Below, piece by piece: positions 1 to 6,988 of a stretch of 8,346 bases of DNA (the stretch's first letter is position 1; each line of letters begins with the position of its first letter). A model generated the notes under the pieces. That model worked only from the letters and a program-made list of their open reading frames with translations. It had not been told where the DNA came from and searched no databases. The position numbers and the translations under genes were made by a program. Where the stretch lies: positions 1 to 8,346 of the forward strand of contig NZ_DATBUM010000118.1 in NCBI RefSeq assembly GCF_036516095.1, given 5' to 3'. This stretch comes from Fusobacterium_C sp036516095. GTDB lineage: Bacteria; Fusobacteriota; Fusobacteriia; Fusobacteriales; Fusobacteriaceae.

Positions 1-1295
1 TAGGCTCTTTATCTAAATTTTTGGGAAAAGTAATGTTGAGTTCTCGTTATCTTTCATTACGAAATGAGATTCGGTCTTTTGTAGATAAAATTCAAGCGAC
101 TGCTATTAAAGATACTCTAGAAAGAATGGAAATTTCAGTGAAGAATTTTTTATTTCCAAGCAATGTTGCAGAAAATTTTGGTTATATTTTTTTAGGGAGC
201 ATAGATGGGCATAATCTAAAAGAACTGGTAGACAGCTTATCGAAAGCAAAGCAAATGGAAGGTCCGTTATTTTTGCATGTAAAAACGCTTAAGGGAAAAG
301 GATACAGTTTTGCTGAAAAAAATACAGAAAAGTTTCACGGAATAGCACCCTTCGATTTATCAACAGGTTCCGTAAGCAATTCTTCTCAGAGTTATTCCGG
401 TGTTTTTGGAGAGAAAATAAGGGAACTTTCAGAAAAAGATGAAACAGTTTTCGCCATTACTGCGGGAATGTTAGGGGGAACCGGATTGAAAAAAATGGCG
501 GAACAATATCCGGAAAGAGTTTTGGATGCGGGAATCGCAGAAGGGTTTGCTACCACTTTGGCGGCAGGGCTTGCCATCTCCAAAAAGAAACCCTATCTTT
601 GTATTTATTCTACTTTTTTACAACGTAGTTTTAGTCAAATTATTCATGATATTTCTATTCAAAATTTACCGGTTCGCTTTATCATTGATAGAGCCGGAAT
701 TGTAGGAGAGGATGGGAAAACTCATCACGGACTGCATGATTTGTCTTTTTTATTGAGTATTCCTAATATTACGGTATTAAATCCAAGTACTAAGGAAGAG
801 TTAGAGAAAATGTTAGACTTTTCTTTGGAATATGATAAAGGCCCCATAGCAATTCGAATGCCGAGAGATGGAGCATATTCTCTTCCGGAAACTAGAAAAT
901 GGCAATTTGGAAAGTGGCAGGAAATACAAGCGGGAAAAAATACCCTGGTAATTGCAGTGGGATCTATGTTAAAGGAAATACAAAATTTAAAATTAGAAGG
1001 GACGATTGTGGCTGCATCCAGTTTGCGTCCTCTGGATAGAGAATATATCATAAATAATTTCTCTCAGTATGAGAAAATTATTGTGTGTGAAGAAAATTAT
1101 AAAGAAGCATCTTTTTTTCAATATTTGTTAAATGAATTGGATAGTATGGGAATCCAAAGGAAACTGGATAGTATTTCTTTGCATTCTTTTATTATAGATC
1201 ATGGACAAAGAAAGGAATTATTAGAAGAGTATGGTTTATCTGGGGCAAAACTTTTAAGAAGAATAGAGGAAATTGTAAATGGAGGAAAAAAATAA
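1..1295 (+). CDS. dxs: 1-deoxy-D-xylulose-5-phosphate synthase, 5'-truncated by the window edge
   Basis: DXS condenses pyruvate and glyceraldehyde 3-phosphate, using thiamine diphosphate (TPP), to make DXP, the first intermediate of the MEP isoprenoid pathway and a precursor of thiamine and pyridoxal. The frame is open to the left edge (first full codon at 3), so the start lies outside; about 430 residues are visible of a family usually near 600-630. Missing are the N-terminal part and the diphosphate-binding GDG motif. Visible are the end of the first domain (FLGSIDGHN, then LKGKGYSFAE and a conserved FHG), the pyrimidine domain (IYSTFLQRSF, then DRAGIVGEDGKTHHG), the IRMPRDGA arginine motif, and the C-terminal transketolase domain (SSLRPLD, then VCEEN). 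The glutamate that activates TPP is present at 540-542, but the usual AEQHA motif reads AEGFA. The TTG at 21 falls inside the conserved frame and is not a real start. The 3' end overlaps the next gene by 17 bases. Confidence 0.95.
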   Translation, partial: GSLSKFLGKVMLSSRYLSLRNEIRSFVDKIQATAIKDTLERMEISVKNFLFPSNVAENFGYIFLGSIDGHNLKELVDSLSKAKQMEGPLFLHVKTLKGKGYSFAEKNTEKFHGIAPFDLSTGSVSNSSQSYSGVFGEKIRELSEKDETVFAITAGMLGGTGLKKMAEQYPERVLDAGIAEGFATTLAAGLAISKKKPYLCIYSTFLQRSFSQIIHDISIQNLPVRFIIDRAGIVGEDGKTHHGLHDLSFLLSIPNITVLNPSTKEELEKMLDFSLEYDKGPIAIRMPRDGAYSLPETRKWQFGKWQEIQAGKNTLVIAVGSMLKEIQNLKLEGTIVAASSLRPLDREYIINNFSQYEKIIVCEENYKEASFFQYLLNELDSMGIQRKLDSISLHSFIIDHGQRKELLEEYGLSGAKLLRRIEEIVNGGKK

Positions 1296-2109
1296 AAAAT
1301 CATACTATTTTATAAAAGAATTGTTACAATTGGATCTAGTCAAAGCATTGGAATTATATGATGATCAGGGGGTAAAAGTTTCCACTCATACTTACGACGT
1401 GTTAAACCTTTCTGTGGAAGAAATTGAAAGACAATATAAGACCTTAGAAAATGCTAGTAAAAAACTGGATTTTTTTGCCATTACTGTGGGAGTGATTATC
1501 CATGATATCAGTAAAGCCAGTATTCGAGAGCAAGAAGAAAACCTATCTCATTCTCAAATGATGATTAAAAATCCGGATTATATTCTGAAAGAGGTGGAAG
1601 AAGTTTTAAAAGAAGTGGAAGAGAAAACAGGGTTCTATTTGAAAAAAATGATAAAAAAAAGAATCAGTCATATCGTGATTTCTCATCATGGCAGGTGGGG
1701 AAAAATTCAACCCTCCACGAAAGAGGCTTGTATTGTCTATAAGGGGGATATGTACTCTGCGAAATATCATAGAATTAACCCTATTGGAGCGGACAGTATT
1801 CTGGCATATATTGATAAAGGATACAGTTTAGAGGAAATTTGTCAAAAATTAAATTGTACACAGGGCGTTATAAAAGATCGTTTAAAACGTTCTCGAAATG
1901 AATTAAAACTTTCCACGATTGGGCAACTCATTCACTATTATCAAAAAAATAAGAAAGTGCCTTTGGGAGATGAGTTTTTTGTTCTTCGAGTGGAGGAAAC
2001 CAAGAAATTAAAACAATTAGTGGATAAGCAAGGATTTCAGGAATTGATATTACAAAATCCCTTAATTCCTTACTTTGAAGATGAAGCTATTTTTAAAGAA
2101 AAAAAATAG
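1279..2109 (+). CDS. HD-domain metal-dependent phosphohydrolase with C-terminal helix-turn-helix
   Basis: A 276-residue cytoplasmic protein with no signal peptide or membrane segment. HD-type metal-ligand candidates are in order: H37 (STHTYD), H75-D76 (IIHDISK), H91, H131, H136-H137 (ISHHGRWG) and D157 (KGDMYSAK). The SHHG element and spacing resemble the HD part of YhaM-type 3'-5' exoribonucleases, but the OB-fold RNA-binding domain of YhaM is absent. Residues about 181-222 (GYSLEEICQKLN, VIKDRLKRSRNEL, then QLIHYYQ) look like a LuxR/sigma-region-4 type HTH. A charged 50-residue tail ends the protein. The start at 1279 has AGAGGA at 1265-1270, eight bases upstream, and lies inside the dxs end, suggesting translational coupling; tlyA follows after eight bases. 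HD proteins cleave phosphomonoesters or phosphodiesters in nucleotides or RNA; the substrate here is unknown. The HTH may bind nucleic acid, but that is inference. No gene name can be given. Confidence 0.88.
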   Translation: MEEKNKKSYYFIKELLQLDLVKALELYDDQGVKVSTHTYDVLNLSVEEIERQYKTLENASKKLDFFAITVGVIIHDISKASIREQEENLSHSQMMIKNPDYILKEVEEVLKEVEEKTGFYLKKMIKKRISHIVISHHGRWGKIQPSTKEACIVYKGDMYSAKYHRINPIGADSILAYIDKGYSLEEICQKLNCTQGVIKDRLKRSRNELKLSTIGQLIHYYQKNKKVPLGDEFFVLRVEETKKLKQLVDKQGFQELILQNPLIPYFEDEAIFKEKK

Positions 2110-2117
2110 AGGGAAGT

Positions 2118-2921
2118 ATGAAAGAAAGATTAGATCAGATTTTATGGAAATATGGATATGTGGACAGTGTAGACAAGGCCAGGCGACTGATTATGTTAGG
2201 AGCTGTGATTGTAAATGAGCAAAAAATAGAAAAGTCAGGAAGCTTAATACAATATTCGGAAGATACGAAAATTCGAATTAAGGGGCAGGAGAATCCCTAT
2301 GTGAGTCGAGGGGGATTCAAATTGAAAAAGGCGATTGACAGTTTTACTTGTTCTTTCCAAGGAAAAAGAGTTCTTGATATTGGAGCTTCTACAGGGGGAT
2401 TTACAGATTGTTCCTTACAGGAAGGGGCTGCCTATGTATATGCTCTGGATGTGGGGACTAACCAATTGGCTTGGAAATTAAGGCAACATCCACAGGTTAA
2501 GTCGATAGAACAGTGTCATATAAAAGAATTAAGTTGGGATATTTTGGATGGAGAAGCTGTAGATTATATGGTTATGGATGTTTCTTTCATCTCTGTTTGT
2601 GGGATTTTTCCATTTTTATTTTCTTTTTTAACAGAAGAGGGAAAATTACTCCTACTGATCAAACCGCAATTTGAAGTAGAAAAGCGGTTTTTGGAAAAAG
2701 GAATTGTCCGTGACAGCAAAGCTCATCAGGAGGTATTAAAAAAAGTAATAGAAGTAGCAGAAGAAAATGGATTTTTTATTCAAAATATAGAAGTTTCTCC
2801 TATTTTAGGAGGGAAAGGAAATGTGGAGTATATTTCTTGTTTTTCAAAACAGAAATCCTCTTCTTCTTTGGAATGGGAGGATATATTAATAAAGGCAAAA
2901 GAAATGGGAGGCCTGAGATGA
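2118..2921 (+). CDS. tlyA: TlyA family rRNA (cytidine-2'-O)-methyltransferase with S4 domain
   Basis: TlyA proteins transfer a methyl group from S-adenosylmethionine (SAM) to ribose 2'-OH groups of rRNA; characterised members act on C1920 of 23S rRNA, and some also on C1409 of 16S rRNA. The 267-residue length is normal. Residues 1-60 form an S4 RNA-binding domain (MKERLDQILW, ARRLIMLGAVIVN). The NPYVSRGGFKLKKAI junction leads into an FtsJ/RrmJ-like Rossmann domain with SAM motif VLDIGASTGGFTD (85-97). The K-D-K-E set of 2'-O-methyltransferases is visible as K68 (GGFK), D154 (VMDVSF), K182 (LIKPQFE) and E237 (NVEYI). The start has a purine-rich SD (AGAGGGAAG, 2108-2116) overlapping the stop of the HD gene. 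The stop overlaps the ATG of ctpA as ATGA. Some homologues were annotated as haemolysin A, but the residues support an RNA methyltransferase. Location near dxs is common in bacteria. The choice between 16S and 23S targets is not decided by the sequence. Confidence 0.95.
   Translation: MKERLDQILWKYGYVDSVDKARRLIMLGAVIVNEQKIEKSGSLIQYSEDTKIRIKGQENPYVSRGGFKLKKAIDSFTCSFQGKRVLDIGASTGGFTDCSLQEGAAYVYALDVGTNQLAWKLRQHPQVKSIEQCHIKELSWDILDGEAVDYMVMDVSFISVCGIFPFLFSFLTEEGKLLLLIKPQFEVEKRFLEKGIVRDSKAHQEVLKKVIEVAEENGFFIQNIEVSPILGGKGNVEYISCFSKQKSSSSLEWEDILIKAKEMGGLR
2906..2911 (+). promoter_or_regulatory. Ribosome binding site deciding the ctpA start
   Basis: GGGAGG lies six bases before the ATG at 2918 and inside the 3' end of tlyA. 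It favours the 428-residue product with an N-terminal signal peptide over the 455-residue in-frame extension that starts at 2837. Confidence 0.75.
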
Positions 2922-4204
2922 GAGTAGTCAAAAAGTATGTATGTGTTTTCTTTTTATTAGCATCTAGTATTTGTTTCGCAAAAGAAAAAAATCGAGTTGG
3001 CTTTTTAACGAATTTAAAAGAATTGAAAGAAATATCTGATATTATGGATATTGTAAATGAAAATTATGTAGATACTGGGGAACATGAATTTTCGAGAAAA
3101 ACTTTGATGCAGGGAGCTTTGAAAGGAATGGTGGAGTCTTTGGAGGATCCTCATTCTACCTATTTTACAAAGGCGGAATTGGAAAGCTTTGAAGAAGATG
3201 TTCGAGGGAAGTATGTTGGAGTTGGAATGGTAGTGCAAAAGAAAGCAAATGAAGCCTTAACCGTAGTTTCTCCCATTGAAGATGCTCCCGCTTTCAAAGT
3301 GGGAATTCGTCCAAGAGATAAAGTGGTTTCCATTGGAGGAGTTTCTACGTACAATTTGACAACGGAGGAATGTGTTAAAAAATTAAAAGGAACAGCGGGA
3401 ACTTCTGTAATTGTGAAAGTTCAAAGAGAGGGAAAGGAAAAACTGTTGGAATTCAACTTAAAGAGAGAGACCATTCAATTAAAATATGTGAAGCATCGAA
3501 TGTTAGACAATAAAATTGGGTACTTACGATTGACACAGTTTGGAGAAAATATCTACTCCGATCTTCGAAAGGCTTTAGAAGATTTACAAGCAAAAGGAAT
3601 GAAAGCTTTGGTATTTGATTTAAGAAGCAATCCGGGAGGAGCTTTGGATCAGGCAATCAAGGTATCTTCCATGTTTTTGAAAGAAGGCAAGGTAGTCAGT
3701 GTCAAAGGAAAGGATGGCAAAGAGAAAATCTCAAGAAGAGAAGGAAAATATTATGGAGATTTTCCGCTTGTGATTTTAGTAAATGGAGGAAGTGCCTCCG
3801 CCTCAGAAATTGTTGCAGGAGCGATTAAAGATAATAAACGAGGAATGTTGGTTGGAGAGAAAACTTTTGGAAAGGGAAGCGTTCAAACCCTGCTACCTTT
3901 ACCGGATGGAGATGGAATTAAAATTACTATAGCAAAATATTATACTCCAAGTGGAGTATCTATTCATGGAAAGGGAATTGAACCTGATGTTCCCGTAGAA
4001 GACAAAGATTATTATTTATTATTCGACGGAGCGATTACCAATGTAGATGAAAAAGAAAATAAGGCAAGTAAAAAGAAATTGATTCAAGAAATCAAAGGCT
4101 CCAAGGAAGCAAAAAAAGTGGATACTCATAAGGATGTGCAATTAAATGTGGCAAAAGGAATTTTGGAAGGAATTTTAGCCGGAAAAGGGAAGGAGAAAAA
4201 ATAA
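2918..4204 (+). CDS. ctpA: C-terminal processing peptidase, S41 family (CtpA-like), exported
   Basis: A serine protease that cuts near the C-termini of envelope proteins, with a PDZ domain that binds the substrate tail. I place the start at 2918: GGGAGG at 2906-2911 is well spaced, the ATG overlaps the tlyA stop as ATGA, and the protein then begins with a textbook signal peptide (MRVVKK, hydrophobic core, cleavage after A21 of ICFAKEK). A longer frame from 2837 would bury this signal. The product is 428 residues. Order: signal peptide 1-21, helical N-terminal region with DPHSTYFT (78-84), PDZ about 98-180 (GVGMVV, IRPRDKVVSIGG), S41 catalytic domain about 190-360. The catalytic serine is expected at S294 (GSASASEIVAGA), with K319 and Q323 (TFGKGSVQ) in the spacing of CtpB/Prc. 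The C-terminus is lysine-rich. In a diderm this acts in the periplasm; targets such as lipoproteins or cell-wall hydrolase partners are family knowledge only. Confidence 0.95.
   Translation: MRVVKKYVCVFFLLASSICFAKEKNRVGFLTNLKELKEISDIMDIVNENYVDTGEHEFSRKTLMQGALKGMVESLEDPHSTYFTKAELESFEEDVRGKYVGVGMVVQKKANEALTVVSPIEDAPAFKVGIRPRDKVVSIGGVSTYNLTTEECVKKLKGTAGTSVIVKVQREGKEKLLEFNLKRETIQLKYVKHRMLDNKIGYLRLTQFGENIYSDLRKALEDLQAKGMKALVFDLRSNPGGALDQAIKVSSMFLKEGKVVSVKGKDGKEKISRREGKYYGDFPLVILVNGGSASASEIVAGAIKDNKRGMLVGEKTFGKGSVQTLLPLPDGDGIKITIAKYYTPSGVSIHGKGIEPDVPVEDKDYYLLFDGAITNVDEKENKASKKKLIQEIKGSKEAKKVDTHKDVQLNVAKGILEGILAGKGKEKK
4190..4195 (+). promoter_or_regulatory. Ribosome binding site for the GTG start of rsmI
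   Basis: AAGGAG, nine bases before GTG at 4205, lies within the last lysine-rich codons of ctpA. No ATG is usable near here, and the conserved RsmI N-terminus begins right at this GTG. Confidence 0.7.
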
Positions 4205-4888
4205 GTGTTATATATTGTATCAACTCCTATCGGAAATTTAGAAGATATGACTTTTAGAGCGGTGAGAATGTTAAAGGAAGTGGAGTATATTTTTGCAGAG
4301 GATACAAGAGTCACTCGTAAATTGTTACAACACTATGAAATTTCCACAAAATTAGATCGTTATGATGAATTTACTAAAATGAAGCGTATTCCGGATATAA
4401 TAAAATTATTGGAGGAAGGAAAAAATATTGCCTTGGTTACCGATGCGGGAACGCCTTGTATTTCAGATCCGGGCTATGAATTGGTGGATGCTGCCTTGAA
4501 AGCGGGAATTCAAGTAAGTCCCATTCCCGGAGCAAGTGCTTTGACCGCTGCCACTTCTGTGGCAGGAATTAGCTTAAGAAGATTTTGTTTTGAAGGATTT
4601 TTACCGAAGAAGAAAGGAAGACAAACTTTATTCAAACGGCTGGCGGAAGAGGAAAGGCCTGTTATTATTTATGAATCTCCTTTTCGTTTGATAAAAACTT
4701 TAAAAGATATAGAAAACTATTTGGGAAATCGAGAAGTGATCATTGTTCGTGAAATTACAAAAATTTATGAGGAAATTTTACGAGGAAAAACAAAGGAATT
4801 ATTAGAAAAATTAGAAAATAAAACAATCAAAGGAGAAATTGTTTTAATCATTAAGGGTGTGAATGACGATGTCGATGACAGAGATTAA
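4205..4888 (+). CDS. rsmI: 16S rRNA (cytidine1402-2'-O)-methyltransferase RsmI, short form
   Basis: RsmI adds the 2'-O-methyl group on C1402 in helix 44 of 16S rRNA at the decoding centre, using SAM. It belongs to the tetrapyrrole-methylase (class III) fold. Signature segments are LYIVSTPIGNLEDMT (2-16), AEDTRVTRKLL (31-41), ALVTDAGTPCISDPGYELV (76-94), IPGASALTAA (107-116), FEGFLPKKKGR (129-139), YESPFRL (156-162) and REITKIYEE (182-190). The start is GTG directly after the ctpA stop, with AAGGAG at 4190-4195 nine bases upstream; the family normally begins only a few residues before LYIV, so it fits. The product is 227 residues against about 286 in E. coli RsmI: it ends just after the KGEIVLII strand and lacks the C-terminal helical extension. 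The last residues (DDVDDRD) are acidic and encoded by bases shared with the start of rbgA, a 26-base overlap. Confidence 0.95.
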   Translation: MLYIVSTPIGNLEDMTFRAVRMLKEVEYIFAEDTRVTRKLLQHYEISTKLDRYDEFTKMKRIPDIIKLLEEGKNIALVTDAGTPCISDPGYELVDAALKAGIQVSPIPGASALTAATSVAGISLRRFCFEGFLPKKKGRQTLFKRLAEEERPVIIYESPFRLIKTLKDIENYLGNREVIIVREITKIYEEILRGKTKELLEKLENKTIKGEIVLIIKGVNDDVDDRD

Positions 4889-5759
4889 CTGGTATCCAGG
4901 CCATATGAAAAAAACGAAAGATCTGATTAAGGAAAATATGTCCTTAATTGATGTGGTATTGGAGATTGTGGATGCAAGAATTCCTCTTTCTAGTAAAAAT
5001 CCGGATATTCCGATATTTGCTAAAAATAAAAAAAGAATTGTGGTATTAAACAAGTCGGATTTAGTAGAAAAATCAGAGCTTTCTAAATGGAAAGAATACT
5101 TTTTGCAGGAAGAAAAGGCGGATGCTGTTGTGGAAATCAGTGCGGAAACGGGCTATAATGTGAAACAACTCTATGCTTGTATTGATAAGGTTTCCAAGGA
5201 GAAAAAAGAGAAACTGTATGCAAAGGGATTGAAAAAAGTAAATATTCGTATTATGGTTTTGGGAATTCCAAATGTCGGGAAGTCAAGACTCATCAATCGA
5301 ATTGTCGGAAAAAATAGTGCAGGAGTTGGAAACAAGCCCGGATTTACAAAAGGAAAACAGTGGGTAAAATTAAAAGACGGATTGGAGCTGTTGGACACTC
5401 CCGGAATTTTGTGGCCCAAATTTGAAAATCGAGAAGTGGGATTTCATTTAGCTATGACAGGAGCGATTAAGGATGAAATTTTACCTTTGGAAGAAGTTGC
5501 TTGCACTTTTCTTTCGAAAATGGTATCTTTAGGAAAATGGTCTGTACTACGAGAGAGATATAAGTTGCAGGAAGAGGACTATCATGAAATTTCCGAGTAT
5601 ATTCTGGAGAAGATTGCTCTTCGCATGGCAATGTTAAACAAAGGTGGAGAATTGAATGTAAAACAGGCAGCCTATACTTTATTGCGAGATTATCGCAGTG
5701 GAAAATTAGGGAAATTTGGAGTCGATTCTCTGGAAACAAAAATAGGAGAGAAAGAATGA
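4863..5759 (+). CDS. rbgA: Ribosome biogenesis GTPase, RbgA/YlqF family
   Basis: RbgA is a GTPase needed for late assembly of the 50S subunit in Bacillus. The G motifs occur in the circularly permuted order of this family: G4 NKSD (63-66), G5 SAETG (93-97), G1 GIPNVGKS (134-141), G2 threonine T162 in PGFTKGKQW, then G3 DTPG (178-181). The N-terminal WYPGHMKK carries the histidine (H14) matching the proposed catalytic His of B. subtilis RbgA. Residues about 205-290 form the C-terminal helical RNA-binding domain. The 298-residue length fits the family. Three in-frame ATGs (4863, 4869, 4875) precede the conserved INWYPGHM; a weak SD (AAGGGTG, 4853-4859) fits either 4863 or 4869, so the start is uncertain by a few codons. 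It overlaps rsmI upstream and shares ATGA with nadE downstream, suggesting coupled translation. Confidence 0.94.
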   Translation: MTMSMTEINWYPGHMKKTKDLIKENMSLIDVVLEIVDARIPLSSKNPDIPIFAKNKKRIVVLNKSDLVEKSELSKWKEYFLQEEKADAVVEISAETGYNVKQLYACIDKVSKEKKEKLYAKGLKKVNIRIMVLGIPNVGKSRLINRIVGKNSAGVGNKPGFTKGKQWVKLKDGLELLDTPGILWPKFENREVGFHLAMTGAIKDEILPLEEVACTFLSKMVSLGKWSVLRERYKLQEEDYHEISEYILEKIALRMAMLNKGGELNVKQAAYTLLRDYRSGKLGKFGVDSLETKIGEKE

Positions 5760-6535
5760 AAGAGTTAGAAGAAAAGTTAGTAAAATTTATTCAAGAACAG
5801 GTGCAACAAGCGGGCTTTCAAAAAGTCATATTAGGCTTATCCGGAGGAATTGATTCGGCTCTTGTTGCCTATTTGGCGGTGAAGGCCTTGGGGAAAGAAA
5901 ATGTTCTGACGATTAAAATGCCTTATAAAACTTCCAGTAAAGAAAGTATAGAGCATGCCAATCTGATATTGCAAGATTTAGATTTGCAAGAAAAAACAAT
6001 AGAAATTACTCCTATGGTGGATGCTTATTTTTTCATGCAAGCGGAAGCAACTTCTTTGAGGAAAGGAAATTACATGGCAAGAACCAGAATGTCGATTTTA
6101 TTCGATCAATCCGCTTTAGAAAATGCTCTTGTCATTGGGACTTCCAATAAGACAGAAATTTTATTGGGATATGGAACTTTATTTGGGGATATGGCTTGTG
6201 CTTTCAATCCGATTGGAGATCTATATAAAAAAGATGTTTGGAAATTGTCACGATATATGGGAGTTCCCCAAGAAATTATTGACAAGCAGCCGAGTGCGGA
6301 TTTATGGGAAGGACAAACGGACGAGGAAGAATTGGGATTGAGCTATCAATTGGCAGATGAAATCTTAGAAAGAGTTGTGGATAAAAAGCAATCTTTAGAA
6401 GAAATACTTGCGGAGGGATACGAAGAAAGTATCGTACAAAAAGTGATACAAAAAATCAAAGCAAGTTCTTATAAAAGGAAATTGAATCCTATTGCAAAGG
6501 TAGGAGCAGTACTGGGAAGGGATTTTATATTCTAA
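5756..6535 (+). CDS. nadE: NH3-dependent NAD+ synthetase
   Basis: NadE adenylates the carboxyl group of nicotinic acid adenine dinucleotide with ATP and amidates it with ammonia, the last step of NAD synthesis. The product is 259 residues. The N-type ATP pyrophosphatase loop is LGLSGGIDSALV (26-37). Downstream come MARTRMSILFDQSA (107-120), GTSNKTEILLGYGTLFGD (128-145), NPIGDLYKKDVWKL (151-164) and KQPSADLWEGQTDEEELG (177-194), all typical of the ammonia-dependent form. No N-terminal nitrilase/glutaminase domain exists, so ammonia must come from solution or a separate enzyme. The start has AGGAG at 5744-5748 with seven-base spacing, and the ATG overlaps the rbgA stop. Its TAA lies inside the SD of the next gene. 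Nothing looks damaged. Confidence 0.96.
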   Translation: MKELEEKLVKFIQEQVQQAGFQKVILGLSGGIDSALVAYLAVKALGKENVLTIKMPYKTSSKESIEHANLILQDLDLQEKTIEITPMVDAYFFMQAEATSLRKGNYMARTRMSILFDQSALENALVIGTSNKTEILLGYGTLFGDMACAFNPIGDLYKKDVWKLSRYMGVPQEIIDKQPSADLWEGQTDEEELGLSYQLADEILERVVDKKQSLEEILAEGYEESIVQKVIQKIKASSYKRKLNPIAKVGAVLGRDFIF

Positions 6536-6547
6536 AGGAGGAATTTT

Positions 6548-6922
6548 ATGATTGATAACCATTTAAAAGAGGAATTTCAGGAGTATCAAAAAGAAAAACA
6601 ACAAATCAGTGAAATAATAAGAAAAGCGGAGGGAAGAAATAATTCGCAGCATAAACTTATCAGTGCAATTTTTATTATTTTAATTGTAGTCATCTTAGTG
6701 GTAGGAATTGTTTTGAACCGTTTGACCCTGTTGCAAACTTTAGAAATTGCTACTTTGTTGGCAGTTTTAAAAGTCATTTGGCTATTTTATGATTTTCAAA
6801 AATCCATGCACTTTCAATTTTGGTTGCTGAATTCTTTGGAATTTCGTTTGAATGAGATTGATAAAAAAGCCAGAAATATTGAAAGAGCATTGAAAGATGA
6901 AAAACAAAAAGAGGCAATATAA
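6548..6922 (+). CDS. Small membrane protein of unknown function, two TM helices with charged flanks
   Basis: I do not recognise this 124-residue protein. Residues 1-32 are strongly charged and helical (KEEFQEYQKEKQQISEI), possibly a short coiled coil. Two hydrophobic segments follow at about 37-57 (IFIILIVVILVVGIV) and 61-81 (LLQTLEIATLLAVLKVIW), joined by a tight NRLT turn, so a hairpin with both ends on one side is likely. Residues 95-124 are again charged and helical (EFRLNEIDKKARNIERALKDEK). Positive charge next to the membrane suggests both ends are cytoplasmic. The SD is excellent (AAAGGAGG, 6534-6541, six bases before ATG) and overlaps the nadE stop, so it is probably translated. It is the last gene of the cluster before the terminator at 6944. 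No signal peptidase site or enzymatic motif is visible. Confidence 0.8.
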   Translation: MIDNHLKEEFQEYQKEKQQISEIIRKAEGRNNSQHKLISAIFIILIVVILVVGIVLNRLTLLQTLEIATLLAVLKVIWLFYDFQKSMHFQFWLLNSLEFRLNEIDKKARNIERALKDEKQKEAI

Positions 6923-6943
6923 AGAAAGAAATAGAAGATTGGC

Positions 6944-6982
6944 AAAATGATTTTACGGAATATTCTGTGAAATCATTTTTTT
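6944..6982 (+). terminator. Intrinsic terminator ending the rightward operon
   Basis: The arm at 6944-6956 pairs with 6967-6979 over 13 base pairs with one G-U wobble. The helix can extend inward three more pairs (6957-6959 with 6964-6966, one of them G-U), leaving an ATAT loop. The 3' arm runs into seven T residues (6976-6982). It sits 21 bases after the stop of the 124-residue membrane protein gene. On the opposite strand the trailing T-run would be only about four bases, so it acts mainly rightward. Confidence 0.85.
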
Positions 6983-6988
6983 GTACTC

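Noticed and set aside
21..23. TTG as start codon of a 424-residue DXS-like protein
   Set aside because: The frame is open to the window edge and the residues before it (GSLSKFLG) match the DXS family interior, so the gene starts outside the window.
2837..2917. Extended N-terminus of the CtpA protease
   Set aside because: It would bury a clear signal peptide and has no suitable SD; GGGAGG and the ATGA overlap support the start at 2918.
2966..2980. Possible lipobox in the CtpA signal peptide (SSIC)
   Set aside because: The residue before the cysteine is Ile, which a lipobox does not allow; ordinary cleavage after Ala21 fits better.
6123..6341. Plus-strand 72-codon frame inside nadE
   Set aside because: It lies in another frame fully within a conserved gene, without an SD or recognisable protein features.
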